The position numbers and the translations under genes are program-made. A stretch of 64,000 nt of DNA. It comes from Auricularia sp. M13. Taxonomy: Eukaryota > Basidiomycota > Agaricomycetes > Auriculariales > Auriculariaceae. Below the pieces are notes generated by a model. It was given only the letters and a program-made list of their open reading frames with translations. It was not told where the DNA came from and searched no databases. This document shows positions 1-12,594 of this stretch, one piece after another (positions within the stretch are counted from its first letter, which is position 1; each line of letters starts with the position of its first letter). The stretch spans positions 868,001 through 932,000 of the forward strand of contig CM073194.1 in NCBI GenBank assembly GCA_037042915.1. Direction: 5' to 3'.

Positions 1-1392
1 GGCTCGTAACCAGCCGCTACTTTCAAACTCCGACAGATGCCTTCGTCAAGTAGCGGCTGGTACGCTCCGTCGGGGTTTTGGCTGGATCTTTTTCGCAGAT
101 AGGCGTGTGAAAAAAGACTTAGCGGAATCCGCCTCCCCCACCACTCAAAAAAACGTCTCCCGGACCCATAACCAAAAATCGATATTATTGGATTCTGAAG
201 CGAATGAGAATACAAATTTTTGGACCTCAGGAAAATACCCAGTAATTAGTGGAAGCCTCTGAACCGCTTCCGACGGGTCTAATGTACTTCAGGACCATAT
301 TGCAAGGTTGTGCGGTGCTATTACATGTGTTTGCAAGCTTCAATCTCTGTCGGTGTTGACATACACCACGACAGGGTCGTTTTCTCGTGATAGCAAGGGT
401 CTGGAGGGAATTCCTAAGTACCATAGAGCTCAGTATACCTCATATCATGTATGCTGCGCATGTACAAGCTTGAAAAGGCTCGGGGGGACTCGAGGATGGA
501 TGAGGTCACGTAGGCCCCGGGAAAAGTCCATATAGGGTCCGATCCGCGGGACCATCGAAAGGGCCGATTTTTGGCCTGAGCTCCGATGCATGGGACCATC
601 ATCCAAGGGCAAATTTTCGACCATGTCTGATCCGACTGGGACCATCGTCTTCAAGCAAATTTTGTGAGGTCCGAGGCCTGGGACCATCAACTCCACCTGA
701 ATTTGCACCGGGCAAGCTCCAGTCAGATGAAAGAAGTAGAATCCACAGCTTGAGAGAGTTTTTAGGCTTTGAGATGTGTGTAGAAGCCTGTATACCCTTG
801 GTAGCTCGGAATCAATGCCTCCGGATGTATATGCCGGCGCGAAGCGCCGGAAGCTCCGATCCGCTGGGACCATCGTCCTGGGCAGTTTTGGCATGTCCGA
901 TCCATTGGGACCATTGGAATCAACCCCTTCCAGCCCGACTTTGGGACCATCGTCCGGGGGGGTCTGCGGATCGGACCTCAAATGGACCTTTCCCGGGGCC
1001 TGGTCACGTCACCAGGTTGCTGGGGACCCGCATGAACTCCCGAGGCCCTCAGAGGCTCTGAACCTCCAAATTGCAGTGCAGAGATATTTAAGGACAATAA
1101 TTCGCTTAATGAGAATGTTGAAAAAAGTTTGGGATGTCCGCATTAATTACTGGGTATTTTCCTGAGGTCCAAAAATTCGTATTCTCATTCGCTTCAGAAT
1201 CCGATAATATCGATTTTTGGTTGCGGGTCTGAGAGGCATTTTTTTGAGTGGTGGGGGCAGGTGGATTCTGCTAAGTCTTTTTTCACACGCCTATCTGCGA
1301 AAAAGATCCAGCCAAAACCCCGACGGTTCCTCCCAGACGTTCGTTGCCGAACGGAGTTTCCAACTCCGACGCAACGAACGGCTGGTTACGAG
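1..1392. mobile_element. Non-autonomous DNA element with ~250-bp terminal inverted repeats
   Basis: The first ~250 bases reappear as reverse complement at about 1143-1392. The match starts at CTCGTAACCAGCCG (3-16) and ends at its complement (1379-1392). It runs through shared blocks such as TTTTGGCTGGATCTTTTT and CGATATTATTGGATTCTGAA. No long reading frame with transposase features lies between the repeats, so I read it as a non-autonomous (MITE or foldback-like) element. The left end touches the window edge, so the target duplication cannot be checked and the superfamily stays open. Identity between the repeats looks like roughly 85-90 percent by eye, so it is not a very fresh insertion. Confidence 0.8.
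548..951 (+). repeat. Degenerate repeat array with GGGACCATC core
   Basis: The 9-mer GGGACCATC (once GGGACCATT) starts near 548, 592, 638, 680, 866, 907 and 943. Spacing within the two clusters is 36-46 bases. Several copies are preceded by TCCGATCC. All copies share one orientation and lie inside the inverted-repeat element. Confidence 0.75.
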
Positions 1393-1797
1393 ACTAGCTA
1401 TTCAATACACGCCACGACCGCCTCCTCTCGCTCAGCTTCACTGAAGTGCAATTGCTCTGGATCATGTCAGGCTTGAACTCACGATGCATATTTATTTTCA
1501 TGTATGTCGTAATGTACTTCAAAAGTGGACTCGTATTAACCATTCATCTCAATTTTCAGCTGCACTGCGCGCCAGCGATATCATCATTCTAGTACCAACT
1601 TTAAGCGAGCTAGGACAGAGCAATGAGTGTACGAAGGTCAAATTTGCGCCTGGCTGCCTGCGCTTTAACAATCATCGGAAAATGCGGGTGAGCATTGTCC
1701 TCAAGCTTGCATTCTTTCTCGGCCAGTCCTATAAAAATGTGTGGCGTGCGACTCCGAGGCTCCAAATCAACCTGTGCCCTTCCTTACCACCATTGGG
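1393..1797. other. Intergenic, no gene seen
   Basis: This stretch lies between the terminal-repeat element and the next gene. I see no convincing reading frame or repeat. It presumably holds the 5' region of the gene starting at 1798. Confidence 0.4.
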
Positions 1798-3070
1798 ATG
1801 CTTCCAGTCAATCTGCTTCAGCTCACCGACTCCCGTACTCTGCTTAGCAACGCTGTCGGCGCCGTATGCTTCGTCGCAGCTTACAATGTCAGCAAGGCCT
1901 TCAGCCGCGCTGCAGCGCTCTCCAACGAACAGCACCAGTACGCAATGCACTATTTCGACCATTATCTCGCACTCACCTGGTTAGAAATGACGCCGATCAG
2001 GTCCGCGAAGATCTTCTGTACGCGGAACTTCAGTGAGCAATATACATCCTGTGTCTTAACGCCTAACATTACAACCTCACTCCAGGTCTACTGATAGATA
2101 TTCCGAAACGCTCTGGAACCTCCGTATGAGCATAACACGCGAGATGCGCAAACGCGGCCAGACTGTCTGCACACCGCCCCTTCGCCTGCTTGCTCAGGAG
2201 CTGCAGGGCGATATGCCGCTCTACTTGGACGTGCAAGCCAACGCCTGGACGTGGCTCGAACTCTTCAAGCTGGAGCCCGAAATGCAGGCGCTTCTCCAGC
2301 GCGTCGCGGCCGGGAAAGCGACAACGAACCCACCCTCACAAATCCCTCCAGCGCCGCGGCGTAGTACCATTCTTTGGAGCCGTATCCCGGATTCATGCTC
2401 TTTCAAGCGCGTGGACGAACCTGGCACCCCTGGTTTGAGCAGCATGGTCGTGCAACTGCCGTTGGGCGAGTACTGGGCGCTCCCTACTGTACTGCCGTTC
2501 TATGGTCTCGGGCCACGTTCTGTAGCTAAGACCGTTCTAACGGAGCATGGCTGGACACGCGCCGGCAATACGTTTGTCTCTCGGCGCCCATGTGTCGGTG
2601 ACGCCAACGGCGCCGGAGCGCAAGATGCAGCGCGACAGGAGCTGTCTTCGCTTCCGCCTGCCATCACCGCGTCTCCGCGCGACAGTACGTTCCCACTCTT
2701 CCCCCCTGCGGACGAGCGCACATCAGAACGACGCGGATTCTTCAAGATGACGTCCATCTCGCCGCCGCCCACTTTGCCGAGGAAGCGCAAGGCCGCCGCA
2801 GACGACGTTGGCCCCTCGAAAGCGGCTCGCACCGACAACCCTGCATCTCTGTCCGTCGCGCGCTCGAGGCTCTCCTCCGCGCCGCCGGTGACGCCTCCTT
2901 CGCTTCCGCGCCGCAGCTCACCGCCAGGCGCCCCGCGCCGACGCAGGCAAGGGCCGATGTCGCCGCTGCCGCTGCTGCAGGCGGAAACGCGCACTTTGTC
3001 GTTTACGTGGAGCCCACTGTCGCCCCATGTCCCTTCGTCCCAGCGCACACAGGGGATCTTGAGACCGTGA
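1798..3070 (+). CDS. Hypothetical protein, central helical segment and basic disordered tail
   Basis: I do not recognise this gene. A consistent three-exon model exists: exon 1 from ATG 1798, intron 1938-1984 (47 nt, GTACGC..TTAG), intron 2033-2085 (GTGAGC..CCAG), and exon 3 to TGA at 3070. Both joins keep frame and create a charged, probably coiled-coil stretch (VREDLLYAELQ followed by DRYSETLWNLRMSITREMRK). The N-terminus has a moderately hydrophobic stretch. The last ~120 residues are Pro/Ser/Arg rich with a nuclear-localisation-like cluster (LPRKRKAAADD). This suggests a nuclear or regulatory protein, but that is inference. The start could lie in an exon further upstream. The long antisense frame over exon 3 is treated as a shadow. 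Confidence 0.5.
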
Positions 3071-3538
3071 TTATATATTTCCCGCGCGATGTCGTCCAAA
3101 ATTCGATAATCCGATACTGCCTACCTTGCGAATCGCTGTGGCTATCACGTAGTACATAATAGTTCGCTGGTTACATAATATGCTGAGCCTTCGGGAGCGT
3201 GGGAATATTGTGACTCCCGAATTGCGTTTGAACCTTTCTCTGAAGCCGGAGGAACGCCCACCTTTATCGGTTTCTCATTGACGGTATTCCGATTGATGCA
3301 CGAATTGACCATCGAAAATTACTTGCGCCGCGGTCCAGACCTGGGACAACGCCTTATAGTCAACGTCACGAAACTCAAAAAAACTGTATTTCCCATTTAT
3401 CAGAGACCAAAGGAACAAGAGGAACAGGGTGAATGGAATGAGGTGAAAAGTGCCAAGACAAGTAATCTATGCGCGGCGCTTGAACGTTGGGCAGGTAGGG
3501 CAGTCCTGGAGTTGGCTGCAACAGTGCATCAATAAAGA
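3071..3538. other. 3' flank of peroxidase copy 1
   Basis: No gene seen. Bases from about 3370 onward resemble the 3' flank of the second peroxidase gene (about 36820-37002), including GGGCAGGTAGGGCAGTCCTG. The duplication that made the two peroxidase genes therefore includes downstream sequence. Confidence 0.6.
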
Positions 3539-5170
<1,632 letters not shown>

Positions 5171-5721
5171 CTACGAGCCGGAAAGCCAAGACCTCGTAAA
5201 CTCAGGAACGGTTCGCGACCCGTACAGTATTTTTAGACGTCATTTCCGGCTGGAAATAAGCAAAAAGCACAGCCGAATAGACTTGACGAATGGAGTGCGT
5301 CAGAGATGCAAGTAGGTGTGGGAAGGACACCGGTCCGTCGGTTATGGAACCAAAATCGTGACGCTCTGCCTCGATGAGGTAGTAGCGCGGAAGCAGTCAC
5401 CGGATATGGTCGGAACCTTCACCAGGGACGCCTGCAGGAAGGGCTGCCACACTGGAAGCTGCCACTCAGCCGTGTCCAATGTGCGAGCAGGGATTTGTCA
5501 CGATGAGTAAGGCCGGTATGCGGGATACCGCTCGGGAAGGTTTAAAGGCGGTGACGCAGGGTCAAACTACCAGGAGAAACATAGACACCCTAAAGTTGCC
5601 TGTAAGAAGCCGAACAGTACGCAGATTCGAGCAGGCAGAGCCAAGTTCGATGTTGTGTAATTCTGATGCATGAGCAACACATAGCCAGCCAACGTCGAAT
5701 AATCATGGTGTGAATAATCAT

Positions 5722-5742
5722 CGTGTGTGTGTGTGTGTGTGT
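5722..5742 (+). repeat. (GT)n microsatellite
   Basis: About ten uninterrupted TG units. Confidence 0.9.
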
Positions 5743-7023
5743 TTGTGATGTAAGGTTTAGAACATTCGCCGCAGTCCGAGTCAGTGTTGCTAACCACCCG
5801 CGTTAACAGTACCGCCTAGGCTGGAACCAGATCCGACCAGGAGTGCATGTCCAAGTGGGAGTCAGGTATAGAAAATACCATGCTCAGGGTTCAGAAGGCC
5901 GTCCAATGGCAGAAGGTGTATTACGCGTAGCTGGCCCGAGGTATCAGCCATCCAGTTACGAAGTCCGGAGCAGCTCCAGCCGGGACCGAGGACCGAAATG
6001 ACAGCGTACGGGGAAATGTCCCCTCATAGACCGTTCAGCGCATCAAATGCGCGAGTTACGAGTGGTTGTGAGCAAAGCCATCAGATCGTGCTGCGCGCAA
6101 GCTTGAAAGCAGCAAACTTCCGGGCCGCGCCCATCGGCGAATTGCCGAATTCCGGCGTTCATTCTGTTCCACGCGTTCCGCGCGTGAAAATCGGGCTGCA
6201 AGCTCTGCGCGGGGCTGCGCGGGTACGTGTACAATGTTTTACATATCCTTCTCAGTTAGAACCATCGCCGATGCCGTTTTGTGCAAGGTGGTACACCTGC
6301 ATGCCCAGCAAGATGGGGGCAGCTCTGAAAGCGCAGTGGCATGCTGTTGCACTCGCACGGTGGGTCTACGGGACGCAGACACTACTTAATCAGCACCCCC
6401 TTATACCGGCAAGCGGACGGGAGTGCTGAGGTCGGTGGGTGAGCGCAGCCAGTTTTTATGGACAGGGCTTGCTGCGAGGCCGAGCGTTATGCGCTATGCA
6501 TGGGCTGGGCGGGCGGGCGGGCGCTTGACGCTCATTTTCCATGAGATGCCGCAGTCATCTGCCCCGCGCACTTCGCACACCTTGGCGACGCTGTAAGCAT
6601 GCTCTGACGATCGCACTCGCTGCTCTCCTGCTCTCTCTACTCCGCTCTTGCGCTTCCAACGCCTCCTTGCGCTCATTTCATCCTCTTTCCTATTTTTTGG
6701 CCTCATCTGGTGCTCTGATCCGCACAGCCAGCTTGCTAGGCTCAAGTGCGGAGTTTACACGCTTTGATTCCGAACTCCTACACCTCCTGTGCCCTGTTCG
6801 TATGACCCAAATGTGGTTCACTGGGCGTCTTTGCGCCATATCCTTTTCAGTACCGATAACTAGTACAGTATCTCTGGTTCGGCGGCGAAGATGATCCGAG
6901 AACTGCAGGATAAAGCAAGAAAACGCTGATGTGCTGTAATCATCCCAGTGGTGGATGGCCATAGTTAACGAATTATTGGTGAACCCCGAGCTGGTGTGTC
7001 CTGTTATACTACTGAAAAGCTTA

Positions 7024-7876
7024 CTATGGCGACGACAAATGCTGAATATGCTCTGGTACGGCCTGCAGACGACAATATTGCGACGGTTCAGGTTCTCCGT
7101 TCACCCTGCTGCTGGGCACAACTCCAGTCCACACGCGATTGACCAGCTCGGCATCTTCGACGTCCTATAGATACAGGTGTGCAATCAAGCCTATGGCGCT
7201 CGGTTTCGAACCTTACCTCTTTGTCATCCTTGGGCGGGCCAGCACGAATCTTCGCACTGAAAAAATGATCAAGAATACTCGGCGAGGATAGCGGACCTTA
7301 TTACCTTGCACTCTCCACGCGCATGCGGATGACGGACGTGTCGTTCACCTCTGCCGGTGTCGGCTGTCTCGCGTGCTCCCATCGACCAGGAATGGCGCTT
7401 TCCACGACGAGCTTCAGCGCTCGCTCCTTTGCGCCGGCGTCGAGCTCCTGCTTTGTGAACGGCGTGCTCACACCGTGGCAGACGGCCGAGCGATAGTTCA
7501 TGGAATGATGAAACACGCTCAGCGCCAGGACGTAGCCGTCGAACAGCGTCGCGGTCGCCACGAGCGGTGTACTGGGATCGGAAAGCGCTTTGGCGAACCG
7601 CGCGCCGACCCATCCTGGAACGCGCCGCCGCTCAGCTTGGTTATGCAGATGGAGTAGATGCGCCCTACCATGGAAGTATATGAAGCACTCGCCGCTCTCG
7701 ACCTGCTCGAATGCGCCGAGCATGGGCACACATTGCGGCTGACCATGGTCGTCTACGAAGGACAGATGCAAGATCTTCGCCTCTTTTACGATGGATGCTA
7801 TTGTCGCAACATCATATCGCGCCCGGTCCTTGCGTCTTTGGACGCTATTCAGCGGCGTCTTGTCGAAGGCCTCCAT
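7024..7876 (-). CDS. FMN-binding split-barrel protein (pyridoxamine 5'-phosphate oxidase-like)
   Basis: A predicted cytosolic flavin-nucleotide-binding protein of the pyridoxamine-phosphate-oxidase-like fold. Fungal members are often annotated as FMN-binding or NimA-like, with unproven substrate. Visible family blocks are VATIASIVKEAKILHLSFVD, IYFHG, ATATLFDGYVLALS, FHHSMNYRSAV and IPGRWEHAR. Splicing out short introns restores AKIRAGPPKDDKE and a last exon DVEDAELVNRVWTGVVP..., ending with TAG at 7024-7026. An intron after FHG probably removes the low-similarity segment HLLHLHNQAERRR. The ATG at 7874-7876 gives the usual N-terminus. I see no signal peptide or membrane segment. Confidence 0.82.
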
Positions 7877-8263
7877 GCTAGTGCGAGAATCGATCCAGTC
7901 ACCTGCCGTATTTATGCTTGCGAGCGCTGATGGATTCTCCAGGGACGGAGCCTAACGGAGCTCCGCAACGCGTGTCGCAGATGACGACTACCCATATGCC
8001 TCCGGAGCCTACGAAGGTGGGAGACAAACTGGGTATAATACCGAAGCATCTACAAACTTTCCAGACCTGCTCGTACAAAGTGCAGGTGAGCCCTGCAACA
8101 CAGATGTACAAGCTGCTAACAATGATATACCCACAACTGGGACCTTCGGACGCACTAGCCTACGACGTATGGAGGCTCAGTCAGACGCAACAAGAACAGA
8201 AACACAACTATGAAACACCAGGTTAGCACCAGAGAAGCATAGCCATCGTGGTGTGGCTCACTT
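7877..8263. other. Intergenic, no gene seen
   Basis: A short region between two minus-strand genes. Nothing recognised. Confidence 0.4.
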
Positions 8264-9160
8264 TCAAGCTCGATTCAGGTTGCAGTACATCGCGATATTG
8301 TTCGCGATCTCTCCGTCAATGGGCGACATGGGTCGCGCTGCGTGGATCGTGTCCGAGAAGTAGCTCTCGTCGTCGGACGAGTCGGGGCCGGACGATAATG
8401 GACTGTCTGCCATTGGCATCATGCGCACGGTACGGTACTTGCCCCGATGCTGACGCACGCGTCTTGGCAGGACCACGCAGCGGCGCCGTTTAACGGCGTA
8501 CTCGTCTTCCGAGTCCGACGATTCGAGGTCGTACTCGTCGTAGCGACGCTTCAGGTTGAAGTGGGAAGAGGTGGTGGCCGTCGAGTATGTTGTAGCCACC
8601 GATTCGTCGTCCGAGTCGGCTGGTGTGCTACACTCTGATCCTGATTCATCAGACGAATCGCACTCGGACCAGTCCATCTCGCGAGGAGGAGGAGGAAAGA
8701 TCTCCTTAGGGTCAACGCAGGTCGGAAAGTAATCGGTGGCGAGGTCGGCTGGTATGAAGCTCCTCGAAGTATTGGCGGGCCAATCGTCATCGCCATCCAC
8801 GCTGCTCGCGTCCTCGTCATCTTGTTCCTCGCGTTCTGCGCCAGCATCCATAGCCCTATCCAGCAATCTGATGAAGAGCTCCGTCAGGTCATCCTCGGCG
8901 GCGATGGCGACTGGAAGCGCGTCGAGCAGAGCGTGCATATCGAATGCCGTGTTGCCGTGGCATGAATCGATGCCAGCGAGGTTGAGCTGGCCGATGCACT
9001 CAATGAGCGCATCGACGTCCGTGCCGCTATTGTGCACGCGGAGAGCGGCAAGTGACTCGACGAGGACGGCAAGCGCGAGCTCCGAGCCACCGTGAGTGTC
9101 GACCACCCGCGTGTCGAAGTCGAGGGTCGTCGTGTGTTCAGGAAATGAGTTGGTGTCCAT
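8264..9160 (-). CDS. Hypothetical acidic, largely disordered protein
   Basis: A single uninterrupted frame of 298 codons from ATG at 9158-9160 to TGA at 8264. The first ~110 residues look ordered and helical (ALIECIGQLNLAGIDS, LTELFIRLLDRAMDAG). The rest is strongly acidic and Ser/Asp rich (SECDSSDESGSECS, DLESSDSEDEY). It is broken by a basic cluster (AVKRRRCVVLPRRVRQHR) that could be a nuclear-localisation signal. Such composition is common in fungal nuclear proteins, but I recognise no family. Codon use and lack of internal stops support a real gene. Confidence 0.6.
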   Translation of the reverse strand: MDTNSFPEHTTTLDFDTRVVDTHGGSELALAVLVESLAALRVHNSGTDVDALIECIGQLNLAGIDSCHGNTAFDMHALLDALPVAIAAEDDLTELFIRLLDRAMDAGAEREEQDDEDASSVDGDDDWPANTSRSFIPADLATDYFPTCVDPKEIFPPPPREMDWSECDSSDESGSECSTPADSDDESVATTYSTATTSSHFNLKRRYDEYDLESSDSEDEYAVKRRRCVVLPRRVRQHRGKYRTVRMMPMADSPLSSGPDSSDDESYFSDTIHAARPMSPIDGEIANNIAMYCNLNRA

Positions 9161-9577
9161 TTAGGCGTTCTTGGGTATTCTGAAGCTGCTGCGACGGTGG
9201 TGGTACGAGAGAGAGATGTGGGCGCGCGAAATACAACCCCGCAGGAGGCGCTGTGATCCGGATACGCCTGTGGTTGCACAATGGTCGGAACGCCGCGGAG
9301 TGACTCCCCTGCCCTGCAACGCTACAGAATGGTGTATATGAGTGTCCAGAAGGTGTGATCAATCAGTATAGACGTGTGCCAGATGCCAAATGCCAGAGGT
9401 GTCACTGGCAATTGAACACAGAGTACTTACGGTGATCACCTGTGAGCAAACAAACATCGCCAAAATATTATCCGCATCCACAACACGGCTGCAAAGCCTC
9501 CTACTGTCATTACAGTACTTTATTCGAATTCAAACGGATGTACATGGGACGCTGACAAATGGTAAAGAAGCGAAACT
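9161..9577. other. Intergenic, no gene seen
   Basis: This is the promoter region of the acidic protein gene and the 3' end region of the GH16 gene. No other signal. Confidence 0.4.
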
Positions 9578-10761
9578 TCAAATGACGCATCGCGACACTT
9601 TGGCCTTATTGCACGCCTTCACAAAAGTCGGCTCGTTGAAGCTTGTACCGTTGAAGTACAACTTTATGTTCTGGATAGTGGCCACAGCATCCTTTTTCGG
9701 CGGGCCGCGCGACCAGTACTTATCCCCGTTGGACCATACGTTCACCATGATTTGCGAAGGGACGGTCGGCGTGTTCTTCGTGATTGTCTATGAATGCGAG
9801 TGATGTCAGCGCCATGAAGAGCGGGAAAGGTGTACAGACGTCAATCTTCTTGCCGTTGAAGAAAAAGGCCGTACGTCCAGGGAGCCAGTCGAAGCGATGG
9901 TTGTTGAATGCCCTGTAGGATATGAATTAGCTAGTCAGGCAGTGATAGAAACATCGGGGAAGCGCACGTGAAGTCAGCCCCGGAGATGACTTTTTGCTTC
10001 AAAAACAATAACAATGAAAACGAGTTGATATTCCCGCTGAGCGGTAGCACATACATGGTACGATTGCGGATCGTCATCCCCGTTCGGGAGGGAGCCAGGT
10101 TGATTCGTGTAGTGCACGCGGTCGTAGTAATCGGCATCAGAGGAGAGGAACTCGATGTCCGCCTCTTGGGTGTCATTTTTGTATGAGAAAAAGCCTGGTA
10201 TTACTGGAATTAGGTGAGGGGGTCGAAGGATAGCTTGATCAACATACCAAAGCACACGCCAGGAACAGAGGGCACCTGCGCGCGCATGCGGAACGTGCCA
10301 TACTGGATATCCGCGCGCTTCGTGTCGATTTCCGACACCTTCGTCGTGCCACTGTTGTCGTACGCGGAGGTCTTCATGCCGAGCGCGTCTTGGTACTATA
10401 GTCCCCGAGGCAGAGTCAGACAAGAGACGGAGATAACGAGATGGGGGGTGGAGATTGCCTGGAAGACGTTCTTGACGAGGTTCTGCCGGGCCAACTGCCC
10501 AGGCCCCGCATCGCTCGTCCAGTCTTGAATGAGCCAGTCCTTCTTAACGACGGAGAGTGCACCCGACGGCGAGGTGAAGTCGGATACGATGGCCTCCCGC
10601 TATGATGCACGCTGTGTGAGAGGGAGAGGGAAATACGGCTGATGGATCTGCCGCACCCAGACATGACCGGAGGAGTCGACGTATCCACATGCACATGAGG
10701 AAGGCGTGGACGCCGCATCGGCGCCGGAGATTGCGATTGCAAGGAGTACTATGGGTAGCAT
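9578..10761 (-). CDS. Secreted glycoside hydrolase family 16 (beta-glucanase type)
   Basis: A secreted endo-beta-glucan hydrolase of GH16, acting on 1,3(1,4)-glucans outside the cell or in the wall. It has a signal peptide (MLPIVLLAIAISGADA) and then CACGYVDSSGHVW joined to REAIVSDFTSPSGALS. The active-site strand GFFSYKNDTQEADIEF carries the two catalytic Glu of the E-x-D-x-E motif. Next comes HYTNQPGS, and later exons give GADFTAFNNHRFDWLPG and TPTVPSQIMVNVWSNGD, typical of the fungal family. The frame ends with TGA at 9578-9580. About six introns are required. One appears to use a GC donor (CAG|GCAATC .. CTATAG), and another a weak GTCTGT donor. An alternative start upstream of 10761 is possible. 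Confidence 0.85.
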
Positions 10762-11007
10762 GATGGGAAAAAGAAAGGTCTGAGACGAAGATTGACGTAC
10801 GCAAAGGACTTGTAGGCGGACTGAGGGCGCGATCGACGACGCCGGCAGCGTTGGGGCCGAGTCGGCCTCCCCGCAGCTCAGGGGCAACTTGGGTAGACCG
10901 ATGAGGAGCGTAGACAGAGCGCATACATACAACAATCAAAATAAAATAAAATAAATCGCAAACTGGACTCTGAGCCAACTGCCAGCCAGTGCACTCAGTC
11001 CAGTGAG
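10762..11007. other. Short intergenic region upstream of the GH16 gene
   Basis: Contains a run of AAAATAAAATAAAATAAA near 10938-10955. This is an A-rich tract that could serve the 3' end of the neighbouring acyltransferase gene or the promoter of the GH16 gene. Confidence 0.4.
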
Positions 11008-12594
11008 TCAAAACCCAGCAAACTGCACGCCCTGCTTCGCCGCAGCGCGTCTCATCCGCGCAAGGTCCCTCTTCCCATTCGTCCAGCGCGCCCAGACGGC
11101 ATCCGCGTCCTCGCTGACGGCCGCGCCGTACGCGCGCATCGTCACGGGCGTCTTGGCCTGCGGGAACGACATGACCCAGCTCGGCCGAACCGTTGCAGCC
11201 TTCCCGCCACCTTGAACCTGCGGCAGGGTCCACTCAAGCTCGTGCAACCTGACGCTCATCCAGCTCGACAAGATCGCCCACTCGCCGCCCGGCCGCGCGG
11301 GGAGCAGCATGCGCGCGGGGTGGCGCGCGTAGTCGGCCAGCTCGGCGTGCAGGCGCGGGATGTTCTCGCTGGCGCGGAACGCGCAGAGCGCGCCGCGCAG
11401 GGCCAGGGCGGTGTCTACCAGCGGCTGGCAGGAGAGCTTATGGGCGGGGATGGGGGGCGTGGCGACCATGCCGATTGCGTTGTTTAGGAAGGGGGAGGAG
11501 GGCGGGAAGAGGGCGGGCAGGAGGGGGCGGAGGTTGATGGGCGTTTGGAAGGCGATGGGCGTTGCATCGTGTCGGTGGGTGTAGACGGTCTGATGGGGGC
11601 GTTAGCGGAGAGAAAATAGCGTAGAGGGGATTGGAAGTAGATGAGGGAGGACGTACACGGAAGATCCAGGCTGTGAGGACGTCATTCGTGCTGACCCACT
11701 CGCCGCGCCCACGCGCACGCAGCTCGGCCGTCGCCCGGCGCTTCTCCGCCTCCAGCCACGGCTTCGGCACGCGGATGAGCATGTGTTCGAGCGTCGGGTC
11801 CTTGACGAAGCGTTTCACGAATCCCGACACAAAGCGCGCCTTCGCCGCAGGCCCCAGCGCAAACCAGCCGCGCATCGGCTCTTCCTTGCTCAGCACAACG
11901 TCCTTCGGCGCACGATCCTGCGTCGCCTTGCAGCCGAGGGGCACATAGTCGATGGGCACCGAATCGCTGACGGTGCCGAGCGCGCCGCGCGTCGCGGCGG
12001 TCCAGGCGAGGAAGAGCGCGCGCGCGCCGTGCGCGTCGAACGCGACGTGCGTCATCGTGCACCCGAGCAGCGTCGCGTCGGCGTAGGAGGCGACGTGCAC
12101 GTGGAGCACTGGTACGCCGGGTTTGAGGAAGCCGGCGAGGGTGCGCGGGCATGAGGGCCCGCGGAAGTGCTGTGCGAGGCCGATGGGCTCGGGCATGAAG
12201 TACGGCTGCGCTTCGTCGACCTCCGGGTGTGTGGGAGGCAGGTCGAGCTGCGCCTCTGCGAGCGTTGATGGCACTTTTGTGTATGTCCAGGCGCAGGGTG
12301 GGACGGCGTCGGAGAACTCGCGTGGGATGTGGAATTCGTATGTCTAGAGGAAAATGTCAAATTGTAGATGAAGACACTGTTCAGGTAGGTACATACCTTG
12401 TTGCGCCGGACAAGCCTTGCTCCAGCTTTGCGCATTTTCAACTTAATGGCGGCGAACAGTGCATCGCGGAGAAAGTCGACCTGGGCCGGCGAGCAGTGCG
12501 TGGGGAGGACGAAAGCCATAGTCAGCACCACGGCGCGTGAGCCGAGGTCGGCCGCCGCGCAGGGGACGATGTCCACGTCCATCATCTTCGCCAT
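11008..12594 (-). CDS. Transferase-family (BAHD-like) acyltransferase
   Basis: A CoA-dependent acyltransferase of the plant BAHD / fungal trichothecene 3-O-acetyltransferase superfamily; the acceptor is unknown. The HxxxD active-site motif is present as MTHVAFDAHG in the middle of the protein. The second conserved motif (DFGWG in BAHD enzymes) is degenerate, near LSSWMSVRLHELEWT. Two introns are clear: one after RRNK that joins to TYEFHIPREFSDAVPP, and one after LTAWIFR that joins to TVYTHRHDATPIAF. Start ATG is at 12592-12594 and stop TGA at 11008-11010. The protein is about 460 residues, the normal size for the family. A second family member is cut by the right edge of the window. Confidence 0.82.

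Noticed and set aside
2500-3099. 199-codon minus-strand frame
   Set aside because: Antisense shadow of the third exon of the 1798-3070 gene, with biased composition mirrored from the Pro/Arg-rich tail.
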